A program made the translations under genes and the position numbers. Under the pieces are notes generated by a model. It made no database searches and was not told the origin of the DNA. It worked only from the letters and a program-made list of their open reading frames with translations. This document shows positions 54,802 to 62,961 of a stretch of DNA of 64,000 bases, one piece after another. Location: positions 186,001 to 250,000 of the forward strand of contig CALRQJ020000005.1 of the NCBI GenBank assembly GCA_943370285.1. Direction: 5' to 3'. The stretch is from CALRQJ02 sp943370285. GTDB lineage: Bacteria; Bacteroidota; Bacteroidia; Chitinophagales; Chitinophagaceae. The stretch's first letter is position 1. The number at the start of each line of letters is the position of its first letter.

Positions 54802-55203
54802 ATGGAACAAGATATAAGATGGAAACAACGATTTGAGCATTATAAAGATGCCTATGCTCATTTAAAATATGCTGTAGTAGAGGTAAAAAATCCTAATGAT
54901 TTAGAAAAAGAAGGAACGATTCAACGATTTGAATTTACCCATGAACTAGCTTGGAAAGTGATGAAAGACTTTTTGATTGAAAAAGGAATTCAAGGAATTA
55001 TAGGTTCTAAAGACGCAACCAGACATGCATTTCAAAATGAGATCATCACAGACGGACAAACATGGATGAATATGATAGAAAGCAGAAACAAAACAGTACA
55101 CACTTATGTAGATGAAATTTTAGAAAGCGAATACAAATTGATTATCGATAGCTACTTTCCTTTATTTACTGCATTTTACGAAAAAATGAAAACTTATTTA
55201 TGA
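54802..55203 (+). CDS. HepT-like HEPN toxin (HI0074 family)
   Basis: A 133-residue all-helical protein of the nucleotidyltransferase-substrate-binding/HEPN class. Key motifs are EGTIQRFEFTHELAWKVMKDFL (37-58), DATRHAFQNEIITDG and MIESRNKTVHTY with the RX4HXY signature of HepT (Arg95, His100, Tyr102). HepT proteins are RNases whose Tyr is adenylylated by the partner MntA. The gene overlaps the next by 4 bp (ATGA), so the two are translationally coupled. It is located in an AT-rich, accessory-like stretch. Confidence 0.88.
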   Translation: MEQDIRWKQRFEHYKDAYAHLKYAVVEVKNPNDLEKEGTIQRFEFTHELAWKVMKDFLIEKGIQGIIGSKDATRHAFQNEIITDGQTWMNMIESRNKTVHTYVDEILESEYKLIIDSYFPLFTAFYEKMKTYL

Positions 55204-55505
55204 AATTTGGATTAGACCAAACTACGATTGATAACATCAATTCAGTGTTTAGAAAGTACGCTGAAATTGAAGAAGTTATTATATATGGTTCCAGAGCCAA
55301 AGGAAATTATAAAGCTGGCAGTGATATAGACATTACGATAAAAGGAGAAAAAGTAACCGATAGCACTCGATCAAATGTTAGTATGGATATAGACGATTTG
55401 AATACTCCCTATTTGTTTGATATTTCATTGCATCAAACACTTAATTCACCAACCTTGATGGCACATATTGACAGGGTAGGCCAACAATTTTATCATAGAG
55501 ATTGA
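55200..55505 (+). CDS. MntA-like nucleotidyltransferase antitoxin
   Basis: A 101-residue minimal nucleotidyltransferase with the full GSX10DXD motif: GSRAKGNYKAGSDID (Gly30-Asp44), preceded by EEVIIYG. In the type VII HepT/MntA system this enzyme transfers AMP groups from ATP to the HEPN toxin and neutralises it. The gene starts inside the last codons of hepT (ATGA overlap), and its order (toxin first) matches the Shewanella prototype. No other partner genes are evident. Confidence 0.9.
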   Translation: MKFGLDQTTIDNINSVFRKYAEIEEVIIYGSRAKGNYKAGSDIDITIKGEKVTDSTRSNVSMDIDDLNTPYLFDISLHQTLNSPTLMAHIDRVGQQFYHRD

Positions 55506-55559
55506 GTAAGGATGAATTGGGTTTTAACTACTCACCATTCACTTAAAAAGGGAACTATC

Positions 55560-56029
55560 ATGTTAAATACGATAATCAAAAAACGCTGCTTACAACTTCA
55601 TTTTTTTTCCTTTCCTGTATTGATCCTTTTAAAACTCATATTACAGTAAAACTCAAAGCAAATACAAGTGGATGGTGTTTTGTACTGTTAGAAAAAGATT
55701 CATCTGTTACTATAGCAGATAGAAAATTTGTTGAACTTGATACTTTGAATTTAGCAATGATTAAAGTTCAAGAAGTTAACAAGTTAAGTTTCAAGATACT
55801 AAATCATAACAATGAAAAAATAACGAACAAAGTACAACTATCAAGCTTTCTAGAGACTAGCCCTACGACTGAATATTTAACTTTTTATATACCAACAAAA
55901 CAAGAGTTGGATTCTATTGATTTTAGTGACTTCATGTCCAAAACAGTTAGAGACATAAAATTTAAGTCTAATAAGTTAATTCAAGATTTTGAGAGGGATA
56001 GTTCATTTTATAAAAGTGTAAAAAAGTAA
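55560..56029 (+). pseudogene. Small lipoprotein gene with a one-base frameshift
   Basis: ATG at 55560, preceded by an AAAAAGGGA ribosome-binding sequence, begins MLNTIIKK. At an A6 tract (55578-55583) the frame breaks and would stop after 29 codons. Reading one extra base there gives MLNTIIKKTLLTTSFFFLSC, a perfect lipoprotein signal (Cys20). It continues in an open frame to 56029 (about 156 residues in all). The mature part (KLSFKILNHNNEKITNKVQLSSFLET) matches no family I know. It could be a pseudogene, a sequencing homopolymer error or a slippage-expressed gene. Confidence 0.55.
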
Positions 56030-56181
56030 TACTGTTTTTTAGCTTTATTTTATTGTAGAGGCTACATAAAAAGCAATAGATAATCCTTTTTTCATCCTTC
56101 GACTTAAAGCATTCACCTAACACTTTTTAACAGATCCCTCCACCCAATGCTTTGGACACATCTTTACTATAAAAAATGAGG

Positions 56182-56381
56182 CACGGATCACACAGATTAA
56201 ATGGATAAATACAATTTTTTTCTGCTTTGCAGAAAATTTGGATTGTTTTTGCAATCCGCTGTCCGCTGAAGAAAGAAAATACGTAACGTATTCAATTTTC
56301 AAGAGCGTCTTTAGTATTAGTAATCAGCTGGAACAGTAATTCATCAAATCCTGAAAATCCATCCAATCCGTGTCTTCCGTG
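56182..56381. repeat. Palindromic element with 25-nt arms and three hairpins
   Basis: Arms at 56182-56206 and 56357-56381 are complementary at 20 of 25 positions and consist of short GGAT/ATCC repeats. Inside are three hairpins: TTTTCTGC/GCAGAAAA (56218-56236), GGATTG/CAATCC (56240-56257) and AATACG/CGTATT (56278-56292). No transposase or open frame is present. It looks like a non-autonomous repeat or a structured RNA. I recall similar ATCCGTGT-rich repeats in other bacterial genomes but cannot name a family. Confidence 0.55.
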
Positions 56382-56424
56382 TTCCTATTGGATTTGTGTA
56401 CACGCTAAAGGATGAGTCGGGGCA

Positions 56425-56445
56425 CCATTGACCATTCACCATTCG
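56425..56445. repeat. Three tandem 7-bp units
   Basis: CCATTGA, CCATTCA, CCATTCG in tandem. Related words (TCACCATTCA) occur at 55532-55541 on the other side of the broken lipoprotein gene. Confidence 0.7.
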
Positions 56446-56532
56446 CTGCTAAAGGATAAAATTAATAGGTTTGTGAGGGTACAAACCAAGGAGGAGGAAT
56501 CACCATCTCTCTATTTCCCCTAACTTTAAACC

Positions 56533-57573
56533 ATGAACGTAAAAGCCTTTAAATACACTACGCCATTTATAGTGTACTTGCTTGCCTGGCTCTCTTTTAC
56601 CCATACCGGTTGGTGGTGTTGGTTGGCTTTATTATATGCTTGGGTACTTATTCCGTTAACCGAATTGGTACTTAAACCTAATGCAGCCAATATGGAAGCA
56701 GCCGAAGAAGAAATGGCTAAAAAAGACCGTACCTATGATTATATCTTGTACGGTATTGTGCTGTTGCAATATCCAGTATTGATATTCTTTTTATTTTCTA
56801 TGCAACAGCCCGACTTATCTACTGCCGATATTGTAGCCCGAGTACTAACCATGGGTTTACTCTGCGGTACATTTGGTATTAATGTTGGGCATGAACTAGG
56901 CCACCGTACCAACAAAATAGAACAGTTTATGGCTAAGGCTTTATTGTTAACGAGTTTGTATATGCACTTTTTTATTGAACACAATAAAGGCCATCACAAA
57001 CATGTAGCCACACCCGATGACCCCAGCAGTGCACCTTATGGTCAATCTTTGTATGCCTTTTGGATTCGTACTATCACCGGCACGTACAGCAGCGCTTGGG
57101 CTATTGCTGCCGACGACTTAAAAAAACAAGGCCTGCCTGCATTGCATTGGAAAAATGAAATGTTGCAATTTCAACTGCTTCAACTATTAGTTATTATTGG
57201 TATTTATTTCGCCTTTGGCGGAGTGATTACGTTGTATTTTATCGGCGCAGCCATCACCGGCATTTTATTACTCGAAACAGTAAACTACATAGAACATTAC
57301 GGTTTACGTCGCAAACAAACGGCTGATGGCAAATATGAAAGGGCCATGCCTGCACATAGTTGGAACAGCAATCATGTCATTGGTAGATTAATGTTATTTG
57401 AACTCAGTCGCCATAGCGATCATCATTATTTAGCATCTAGAAAATATCAAATTCTTCGCCATCACGATAATGCGCCGCAAATGCCTACCGGTTATCCCGG
57501 CATGATGATTTTGAGCTTATTTCCGCCGGCTTGGTTTTATGTGATGCATAAAGCAATAAAAAAATACGATTAG
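56533..57573 (+). CDS. alkB: AlkB-type alkane 1-monooxygenase
   Basis: A 346-residue integral membrane non-heme diiron hydroxylase. All AlkB histidine boxes are present: HELGHR (HExxH), EHNKGHHKHV (EHxxGHH) and HSDHH in LSRHSDHHYLASR, plus the NYIEHYGL motif. Six TM helices are visible. It hydroxylates medium-chain alkanes at the terminal carbon, needing rubredoxin and rubredoxin reductase encoded elsewhere. It is slightly shorter than Pseudomonas AlkB (about 400). It lies directly downstream of the accessory island. AlkB activity is inferred from motifs; a fatty-acid desaturase-like relative is the alternative, but the HYG motif argues for AlkB. Confidence 0.88.
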   Translation: MNVKAFKYTTPFIVYLLAWLSFTHTGWWCWLALLYAWVLIPLTELVLKPNAANMEAAEEEMAKKDRTYDYILYGIVLLQYPVLIFFLFSMQQPDLSTADIVARVLTMGLLCGTFGINVGHELGHRTNKIEQFMAKALLLTSLYMHFFIEHNKGHHKHVATPDDPSSAPYGQSLYAFWIRTITGTYSSAWAIAADDLKKQGLPALHWKNEMLQFQLLQLLVIIGIYFAFGGVITLYFIGAAITGILLLETVNYIEHYGLRRKQTADGKYERAMPAHSWNSNHVIGRLMLFELSRHSDHHYLASRKYQILRHHDNAPQMPTGYPGMMILSLFPPAWFYVMHKAIKKYD

Positions 57574-57701
57574 TCAAAGTCTGTCGTAACGGCCTACCCT
57601 TCAGCAGATTAGCCAATGTATTAAAGATAGATACTGCGAAGCCGATATGTTATTTGTTTGCTCATTTCCAATTGCGGCACAAGTATTGGTTATAAGTAGG
57701 C

Positions 57702-58415
57702 ATGAACAATAAATCAAAATCTAACTGGAACAAGAAGCTGATGCTGTCTCTTTCAGTTTGTGTATTATCGGCTACTGCCCTTCATGCTCAAAAAACGTAT
57801 TTGCAAGCTGGTATAAACCTCGCTAATACTTCTGTTTCTTCTAATGGCAACGTAGATAAAAACAGGGTATTAAACAGTTTTAATATAGGCTTTATCAGTG
57901 CATTTCCATTAAGCAAAACCGTAAATTTCGAAACGGGTCTTTTACTAACGGGTAAAGGTGCAAAAGAAGATAGATATTACACTGCTTCTACTACCGATAA
58001 CTATACTAAGCGTAGTATCAATCCCATTTACTTAGAATTGCCTTTAAACATTGCAGTAAAAATTCCGATGGATACAAAGAATGCTTTGAGTTTGTACGGT
58101 GGACCTTATGTTGCAGCAGGTATTTTAGGTCAGGTTAAGGGTGAGTCGAAGTTTTTAGGTGTGAGTTCTTCATTCTCGAATGATGTAGAATTCAACAACG
58201 ATGATCCTTTTACTTCTCAGCAAGAAGGTGCTTCAAATAGTCGTTTAAGAAGATTTGATACCGGCTTAAACTTTGGTGCAGCATTTACGCTAGATAAGTT
58301 TATCATTAAAGCTAATTACGGATTGGGTTTGTCTAAAATTGGTTCTAACGAATCAAATACAAACGATAATAACAAACATAGAGTACTTGGTTTCTCTGTA
58401 GGATTTGCTTTGTAA
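57702..58415 (+). CDS. PorT-type outer membrane beta-barrel protein
   Basis: A 237-residue protein with a signal peptide (cleavage after ALHAQ, near residue 30). It has a barrel of about ten amphipathic strands that begins TYLQAGINLANTSVSS and closes with HRVLGFSVGFAL, as in PorT/outer membrane beta-barrel family proteins. It is presumed to insert into the outer membrane; no ligand is known. It is followed by a strong bidirectional terminator shared with acs. Confidence 0.78.
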   Translation: MNNKSKSNWNKKLMLSLSVCVLSATALHAQKTYLQAGINLANTSVSSNGNVDKNRVLNSFNIGFISAFPLSKTVNFETGLLLTGKGAKEDRYYTASTTDNYTKRSINPIYLELPLNIAVKIPMDTKNALSLYGGPYVAAGILGQVKGESKFLGVSSSFSNDVEFNNDDPFTSQQEGASNSRLRRFDTGLNFGAAFTLDKFIIKANYGLGLSKIGSNESNTNDNNKHRVLGFSVGFAL

Positions 58416-58436
58416 TACAATCACTTCATTATAAAT

Positions 58437-58475
58437 AAAAAGGTCTGCTGAAGGTTTACTTTAGCAGACCTTTTT
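58437..58475. terminator. Bidirectional terminator
   Basis: Perfect stem AAAAAGGTCTGCT/AGCAGACCTTTTT, with a 13-nt loop, between convergent genes ending at 58415 and 58495. Confidence 0.88.
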
Positions 58476-58494
58476 AACTTGGGATCAATACCTA

Positions 58495-60435
58495 TTAAAT
58501 TTTTCCTCTCTTTATATCATCTACTACTCCGGGGTCTAACAATGTAGTCGTATCGCCCAAGTTTTCTGTTTCGCCTTCGGCGATTTTTCGCAGAATTCGT
58601 CGCATGATTTTACCACTCCGGGTTTTGGGCAAGCCTGATACAAATTGAATTTTATCGGGTTTTGCAATTGGCCCAATTACTCGGGTTACTGTTTGTAAAA
58701 TATCTTGTCGGGTTAAGGCTTCATCGCCATGCATATGACCATAAATAACATAAGCATAAATACCCTGACCTTTTACATCATGCGGATAACCGACTACCGC
58801 ACTTTCAATTACACCGGCATGCATATTAATGGCATTTTCTACTTCGGCTGTTCCAATGCGGTGACCACTAACATTCAACACATCATCTACCCTACCGGTA
58901 ATTCGGTAATTACCATGTTCATCTTTTAATGCACCATCACCAGTAAAATAATAGCCGGGATAGGTAGCAAAATAATTGGTACGACAACGTTCATGATCTC
59001 CCCAAGTCGTTCTCAATATACCCGGCCACGGTGCTTTAATACAGAGATTGCCTTTGAGCATACCTAGTTCATCTTTCTCCATTATTTCATTTCCGTTTTC
59101 ATCCACTAAAACGGGTTGTACACCCGGCATTGGCAATGTGGCCCAACTAGGTTTTGCAGGTGTTACACCAGCTAAATTAGAAATCAAACAAGCACCGGTT
59201 TCTGTTTGCCACCAAGTATCTACAATAGGGCAGTTCTTTTTGCCCACATTTTCATCGTACCAATGCCAAGCTTCCTCATTTATCGGTTCGCCAACCGTAC
59301 CTAATATTTTAAGTGACGATAAATCTTTTTTCTGCAAAGGTCCTACCCCAAAACTCATTAAACTACGAATAGCCGTTGGTGCCGTATATAAAATATTTAC
59401 TTTGTATTTATCTATGATATCCCAAAATCTTCCAGCATCGGGCCATGTAGGAACCCCTTCGAACATGACCGATGTTGCACCTGCACTTAACGGACCGTAC
59501 AAGATATAGCTATGACCTGTAATCCACCCAATATCTGCTGTACAAAAATGAATGTCGCCGGGTTGGTATTGAAACACATTTACAAAAGTGTAATTGGTCC
59601 ACAACATATAACCGGCGCAGCTATGCACCACGCCTTTGGGTTTACCGGTGCTGCCACTCGTATATAAAATGAATAGCGGGTCTTCTGCATCCATTTCTTC
59701 GGCGGGAAAAGAAACAACACCGTTTTGTTCAACTTGATGTTCTGCATGTTCCATCTCATCTTCCCACCAAACATCTCTTCCTTTTAGCATAGACACCGGT
59801 GTACGAGTACGGGTATAAACGATAACTTTTTTGACAGACCTGTTACCAATCAATGCATCATCAATTACACTCTTCAGCGGAATATCTTTATTGCCCCTGT
59901 AAGCACCATCGCAGGTAACAATAAACTCGGCTTGTGCATCGTACAATCTGTCTGCAATACTTTGAGCACTAAATCCACCAAAAATAACGCTGTGTATCGC
60001 TCCTATTCGGGCACAACCCAAAACTGCATAAGCTAATTCGGGTACCATGCCCATATAAATACAAACTCTATCTCCTTTTTTTACGCCATTGTTTTTGAGT
60101 ACTTGTGCAAACTGACAAACCCTTTTGTGGAGTCTGTTATAGGTTACTACTCTTGTTCTTTCTTCGGGGTTATTGGGCTCCCAAATGATGGCTGGTTTAT
60201 CACCCAATGTTGCTAAATGGCGGTCGATACAATTTTCTGTAATGTTGAGTTTGGCACCGGCAAACCATTCCACTTTAGGCTCCGTAAAATTCCAATTGAG
60301 TACTTTATCCCATGTTTTACGCCAAGTAAAATGATTGGCAATATCGGCCCAAAAACCTTCGGGATTGTCGATGCTTTTTTTATAGGCTTCGTGGTATTCT
60401 TCTAACGTAGTAATTTGATAAGGGTAAGCTTTCAT
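58495..60435 (-). CDS. acs: Acetyl-CoA synthetase
   Basis: A 646-residue AMP-forming acetate-CoA ligase of normal length. The AMP-binding P-loop is LYTSGSTGKPKGVVH, acetate-pocket residues fall in VDTWWQTETG, and A8 is YRITGRVDDVLNVSGHRIGTAEVENA. The lysine of A10 lies in PKTRSGKIMRRILRKIAEG (the acetylation-regulated site of Acs). It activates acetate for the TCA/glyoxylate pathway. It is divergent from the MFS transporter gene across about 120 bp, suggesting shared acetate-related control. Confidence 0.97.
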   Translation of the reverse strand: MKAYPYQITTLEEYHEAYKKSIDNPEGFWADIANHFTWRKTWDKVLNWNFTEPKVEWFAGAKLNITENCIDRHLATLGDKPAIIWEPNNPEERTRVVTYNRLHKRVCQFAQVLKNNGVKKGDRVCIYMGMVPELAYAVLGCARIGAIHSVIFGGFSAQSIADRLYDAQAEFIVTCDGAYRGNKDIPLKSVIDDALIGNRSVKKVIVYTRTRTPVSMLKGRDVWWEDEMEHAEHQVEQNGVVSFPAEEMDAEDPLFILYTSGSTGKPKGVVHSCAGYMLWTNYTFVNVFQYQPGDIHFCTADIGWITGHSYILYGPLSAGATSVMFEGVPTWPDAGRFWDIIDKYKVNILYTAPTAIRSLMSFGVGPLQKKDLSSLKILGTVGEPINEEAWHWYDENVGKKNCPIVDTWWQTETGACLISNLAGVTPAKPSWATLPMPGVQPVLVDENGNEIMEKDELGMLKGNLCIKAPWPGILRTTWGDHERCRTNYFATYPGYYFTGDGALKDEHGNYRITGRVDDVLNVSGHRIGTAEVENAINMHAGVIESAVVGYPHDVKGQGIYAYVIYGHMHGDEALTRQDILQTVTRVIGPIAKPDKIQFVSGLPKTRSGKIMRRILRKIAEGETENLGDTTTLLDPGVVDDIKRGKI

Positions 60436-60555
60436 GCGGCAACTATTTGAGGCATGAAATTATGTTAATCGTTCAAAATTTGTTCAAGTTTTCTGCTTTT
60501 GATTCATTTCATTCAATATTCTGTATTTTTCGTTTCAATTGATAACCAACTGCCT

Positions 60556-62085
60556 ATGTCAGCAAAGTCTAATCCCATTTCTAAAGTCATCTTTTCTTCC
60601 TCTTTAGGAACATTAATTGAGTGGTACGATTTTTACATCTTTGGTAGTTTAGCAACAATCATTGCCAAAGAATTTTTTCCGGAAGAACAAGGTACCGCAG
60701 CATTGCTTTCTACACTAGCCATTTTTGCAGCAGGTTTTATTGTTCGACCTTTTGGTGCATTGGTATTTGGAAGATTGGGTGATATCATTGGTCGCAAACA
60801 TACTTTTCTGCTTACGTTAGTGTTAATGGGTGGATCTACTTTTTTAATCGGGTTAATTCCCGGTTATAAAACTATTGGTATTTGGGCTCCTATTTTAGTA
60901 TTGATATTAAGACTAATACAAGGTTTAGCCCTTGGTGGAGAATATGGCGGCGCTGCTACTTATGTGGCCGAACATGCACCGGCCGGGAGAAGAGGTTTTT
61001 TTACCAGTTGGATTCAAACAACAGCTACACTTGGTCTTTTTTTATCGTTAGGTGTTATTCTACTCACTAAAAGCAGCATGAGCGATGAAGCCTTTAAGTC
61101 TGAATGGGGTGGATGGCGCTATCCTTTTTGGGCGTCTATTTTACTAGTGGGTGTTTCCATTTATATCAGACTGAAAATGAAAGAGTCGCCGCTGTTTTCT
61201 AAACTAAAATCCGAGGGCAATATATCTGTCAACCCACTTAAAGAAAGTTTTGTACACAAGGGTAATTTAAAAATGGTGTTATTGGCATTATTTGGTGCAG
61301 TAATGGGACAAGGTGTTATCTGGTACACCGGTCAGTTTTATGCTCAAAGCTTTTTAGAAACCAAAGTAATGCTTGACTTTGAACAAAGCCGCACCATCCT
61401 ACTTTGGGCTATAGCATTTGCCACACCATTCTTTGTGTTGTTTGGATGGCTAAGCGATAAAATTGGTCGTAAATGGATTATGATGCTCGGTATGTTTTTA
61501 GGCATCATTACATATCGCCCCATTTATAAAATGTTTTTAGACAAAACAGACATTGCTGTGTTACAAACCAAAGGTGTTACAGCAATTGGTGAAGCGAAAA
61601 TTGTTGCGACTATTATTCCGGGTACAACAGATTCTATTATAACTACAACCCAACTCAAAGTATTGAACGATGGTACTCGTTTTAAATCTATTCAATCAGA
61701 TACGATTCGCCATAGCGGATTTATCGCAACTATTAACTCATCTACCACTTTTATCGATAAACAGTTACCTAATCATTTATATTGGTTGTTTATTGGTTTG
61801 GTCTTTATTCAAATAGTGTATGTAACCATGGTGTATGGCCCAATAGCTGCATTTTTGGTTGAATTATTTCCTACTAAAATTAGATATACCAGTATGAGTT
61901 TGCCCTATCATATTGGTAATGGTGTGTTTGGTGGATTAGTACCTTTTATTGCTACGCTGATTACCACATTTAAAGGTGCTGATGCTTTATCCGGTCTTTG
62001 GTATCCTATTGGTGTGGCAAGTGTTTGTTTGGTAATTGGTTCTATTTACTTATCCAATAAAATTGATGAAAACGTAAACGATTAA
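60556..62085 (+). CDS. MFS transporter, metabolite:H+ symporter (MHS) type
   Basis: A 509-residue 12-TM MFS permease. Features are GTLIEWYDFYIFG at the N-terminus, GRLGDIIGRKHTFLLTL between TM2 and TM3, IQGLALGGEYGGAATYVAEHAP, and LFPTKIRYTSMSLPYHIG. This matches the MHS family (proline/shikimate/citrate/alpha-ketoglutarate symporters). An extra roughly 90-residue hydrophilic loop sits between helices 8 and 9 and is not in the proteobacterial homologues. The ATG at 60556 is chosen (MSAKSNPISK). It lies divergent from acs and 4 bp before a 100-residue membrane protein gene, so a monocarboxylate or acetate substrate is likely. Confidence 0.88.
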   Translation: MSAKSNPISKVIFSSSLGTLIEWYDFYIFGSLATIIAKEFFPEEQGTAALLSTLAIFAAGFIVRPFGALVFGRLGDIIGRKHTFLLTLVLMGGSTFLIGLIPGYKTIGIWAPILVLILRLIQGLALGGEYGGAATYVAEHAPAGRRGFFTSWIQTTATLGLFLSLGVILLTKSSMSDEAFKSEWGGWRYPFWASILLVGVSIYIRLKMKESPLFSKLKSEGNISVNPLKESFVHKGNLKMVLLALFGAVMGQGVIWYTGQFYAQSFLETKVMLDFEQSRTILLWAIAFATPFFVLFGWLSDKIGRKWIMMLGMFLGIITYRPIYKMFLDKTDIAVLQTKGVTAIGEAKIVATIIPGTTDSIITTTQLKVLNDGTRFKSIQSDTIRHSGFIATINSSTTFIDKQLPNHLYWLFIGLVFIQIVYVTMVYGPIAAFLVELFPTKIRYTSMSLPYHIGNGVFGGLVPFIATLITTFKGADALSGLWYPIGVASVCLVIGSIYLSNKIDENVND

Positions 62086-62089
62086 TGTT

Positions 62090-62392
62090 ATGAATCAACT
62101 TAAAAAAGGGTTAGGAATTATTTGGATATTACTTGGCCCCGCAGCCATACTATTTATGTTGTGGCAAGCCTATGAAAAAGTTGGCGAAGCCAATGCTAAA
62201 ATTGCCTTAGCGACCAGCGAAACTGCAAAAGCTGCTGCGCAAGGTATTGCGACCAACACTTTATTACAATGGTCCATTATTATCGCCATATTTGTACCTA
62301 TTGCATTTGGCTTGGTTATTTTTGGTAAATATGCCATGCAAGGAGCGTATGATCATCTGCCGGAAAGCTCAACCGAAATTGAAGATGATTAG
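62090..62392 (+). CDS. Small two-TM protein coupled to the MFS transporter
   Basis: A 100-residue protein with two membrane helices (about 8-25 and 58-80) and a short hydrophilic loop rich in Ala (KVGEANAKIALATSETAKAAA). The C-terminus is acidic. It starts 4 bp after the MFS stop, so it is translationally coupled and probably an accessory subunit of the transporter. Small membrane proteins paired with MHS permeases occur in other Bacteroidota. No motif indicates a chemical function. Confidence 0.72.
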   Translation: MNQLKKGLGIIWILLGPAAILFMLWQAYEKVGEANAKIALATSETAKAAAQGIATNTLLQWSIIIAIFVPIAFGLVIFGKYAMQGAYDHLPESSTEIEDD

Positions 62393-62545
62393 TATTTGTT
62401 GCAGCGCTTGTCACTTTTGTGGTTGAAAAGTCGTCTCCATAACGTTCAGGCAACGAATTAACCAACACATATTGGCATACAAAATAATAAACAGCACTAT
62501 GTGTCGTTAATTACTTGCTTACAACGGTAAATGTTTTATTTTAAC

Positions 62546-62553
62546 TAAGTTTG
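62546..62553 (+). promoter_or_regulatory. -7 promoter element
   Basis: TAAGTTTG, a perfect TAnnTTTG, about 44 bp upstream of the ATG at 62598. No -33 TTG is recognisable. Confidence 0.35.
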
Positions 62554-62597
62554 TCGAAGAAAGGCCTAGTTCCTTAGAAAATCAAGTAAGAACTCCA

Positions 62598-62891
62598 ATG
62601 CTATTACAACTGATTGCCCAATATTATAAGTTTCTTTGGATGGGATTGGGTTGTATTGCCTTTCTTAAAATCATGCTTTCCTTTTTCTTTCATGGTAATT
62701 TGGCCGGTATCAATGGTATCATTTTCGCAGTATTTAAGTGGTACGGCGAAGAAGAACAGGAAATGGAAGAATTTAGCGGAAGAAGGTTCTTCATGCGGAT
62801 TCATAATATTGTGACCATTTTCTTTTACATCATGTTACTTATCATTATTGCGGCTACTGTTCTACCGCTGTTTCTTGGCCCGGTGGTATAA
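62598..62891 (+). CDS. Small two-TM membrane protein of unknown function
   Basis: A 97-residue protein with membrane helices at about 10-30 and 68-92 and a charged loop between them (KWYGEEEQEMEEFSGRRFF). No family or catalytic motif is recognised. It has its own promoter-like element and is 70 bp upstream of the ABC ATPase gene on the same strand, so it may or may not belong to that cluster. Confidence 0.6.
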   Translation: MLLQLIAQYYKFLWMGLGCIAFLKIMLSFFFHGNLAGINGIIFAVFKWYGEEEQEMEEFSGRRFFMRIHNIVTIFFYIMLLIIIAATVLPLFLGPVV

Positions 62892-62961
62892 AAATCATCT
62901 TTTTAACCTGCCCTTACATTACGGTTACACTTCAAAGCAATATTTTCGCAAAAAATAATAC

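Larger units (their letters stand above)
56030..56532. other. Intergenic region with a structured repeat element
   Basis: 503 bp between the broken lipoprotein gene and alkB. It contains the bounded palindromic element (56182-56381) and a short heptamer repeat (56425-56445). No open frame is credible: a minus-strand frame at 56117-56302 is a by-product of the element. Confidence 0.6.

Noticed and set aside
56117..56302. 61-codon minus-strand frame inside the palindromic element
   Set aside because: It is entirely made of the arm and hairpin sequences, so it reflects the repeat, not a protein.
59048..59509. 153-codon plus-strand frame antisense to acs
   Set aside because: Shadow frame; acs is unmistakable on the minus strand.
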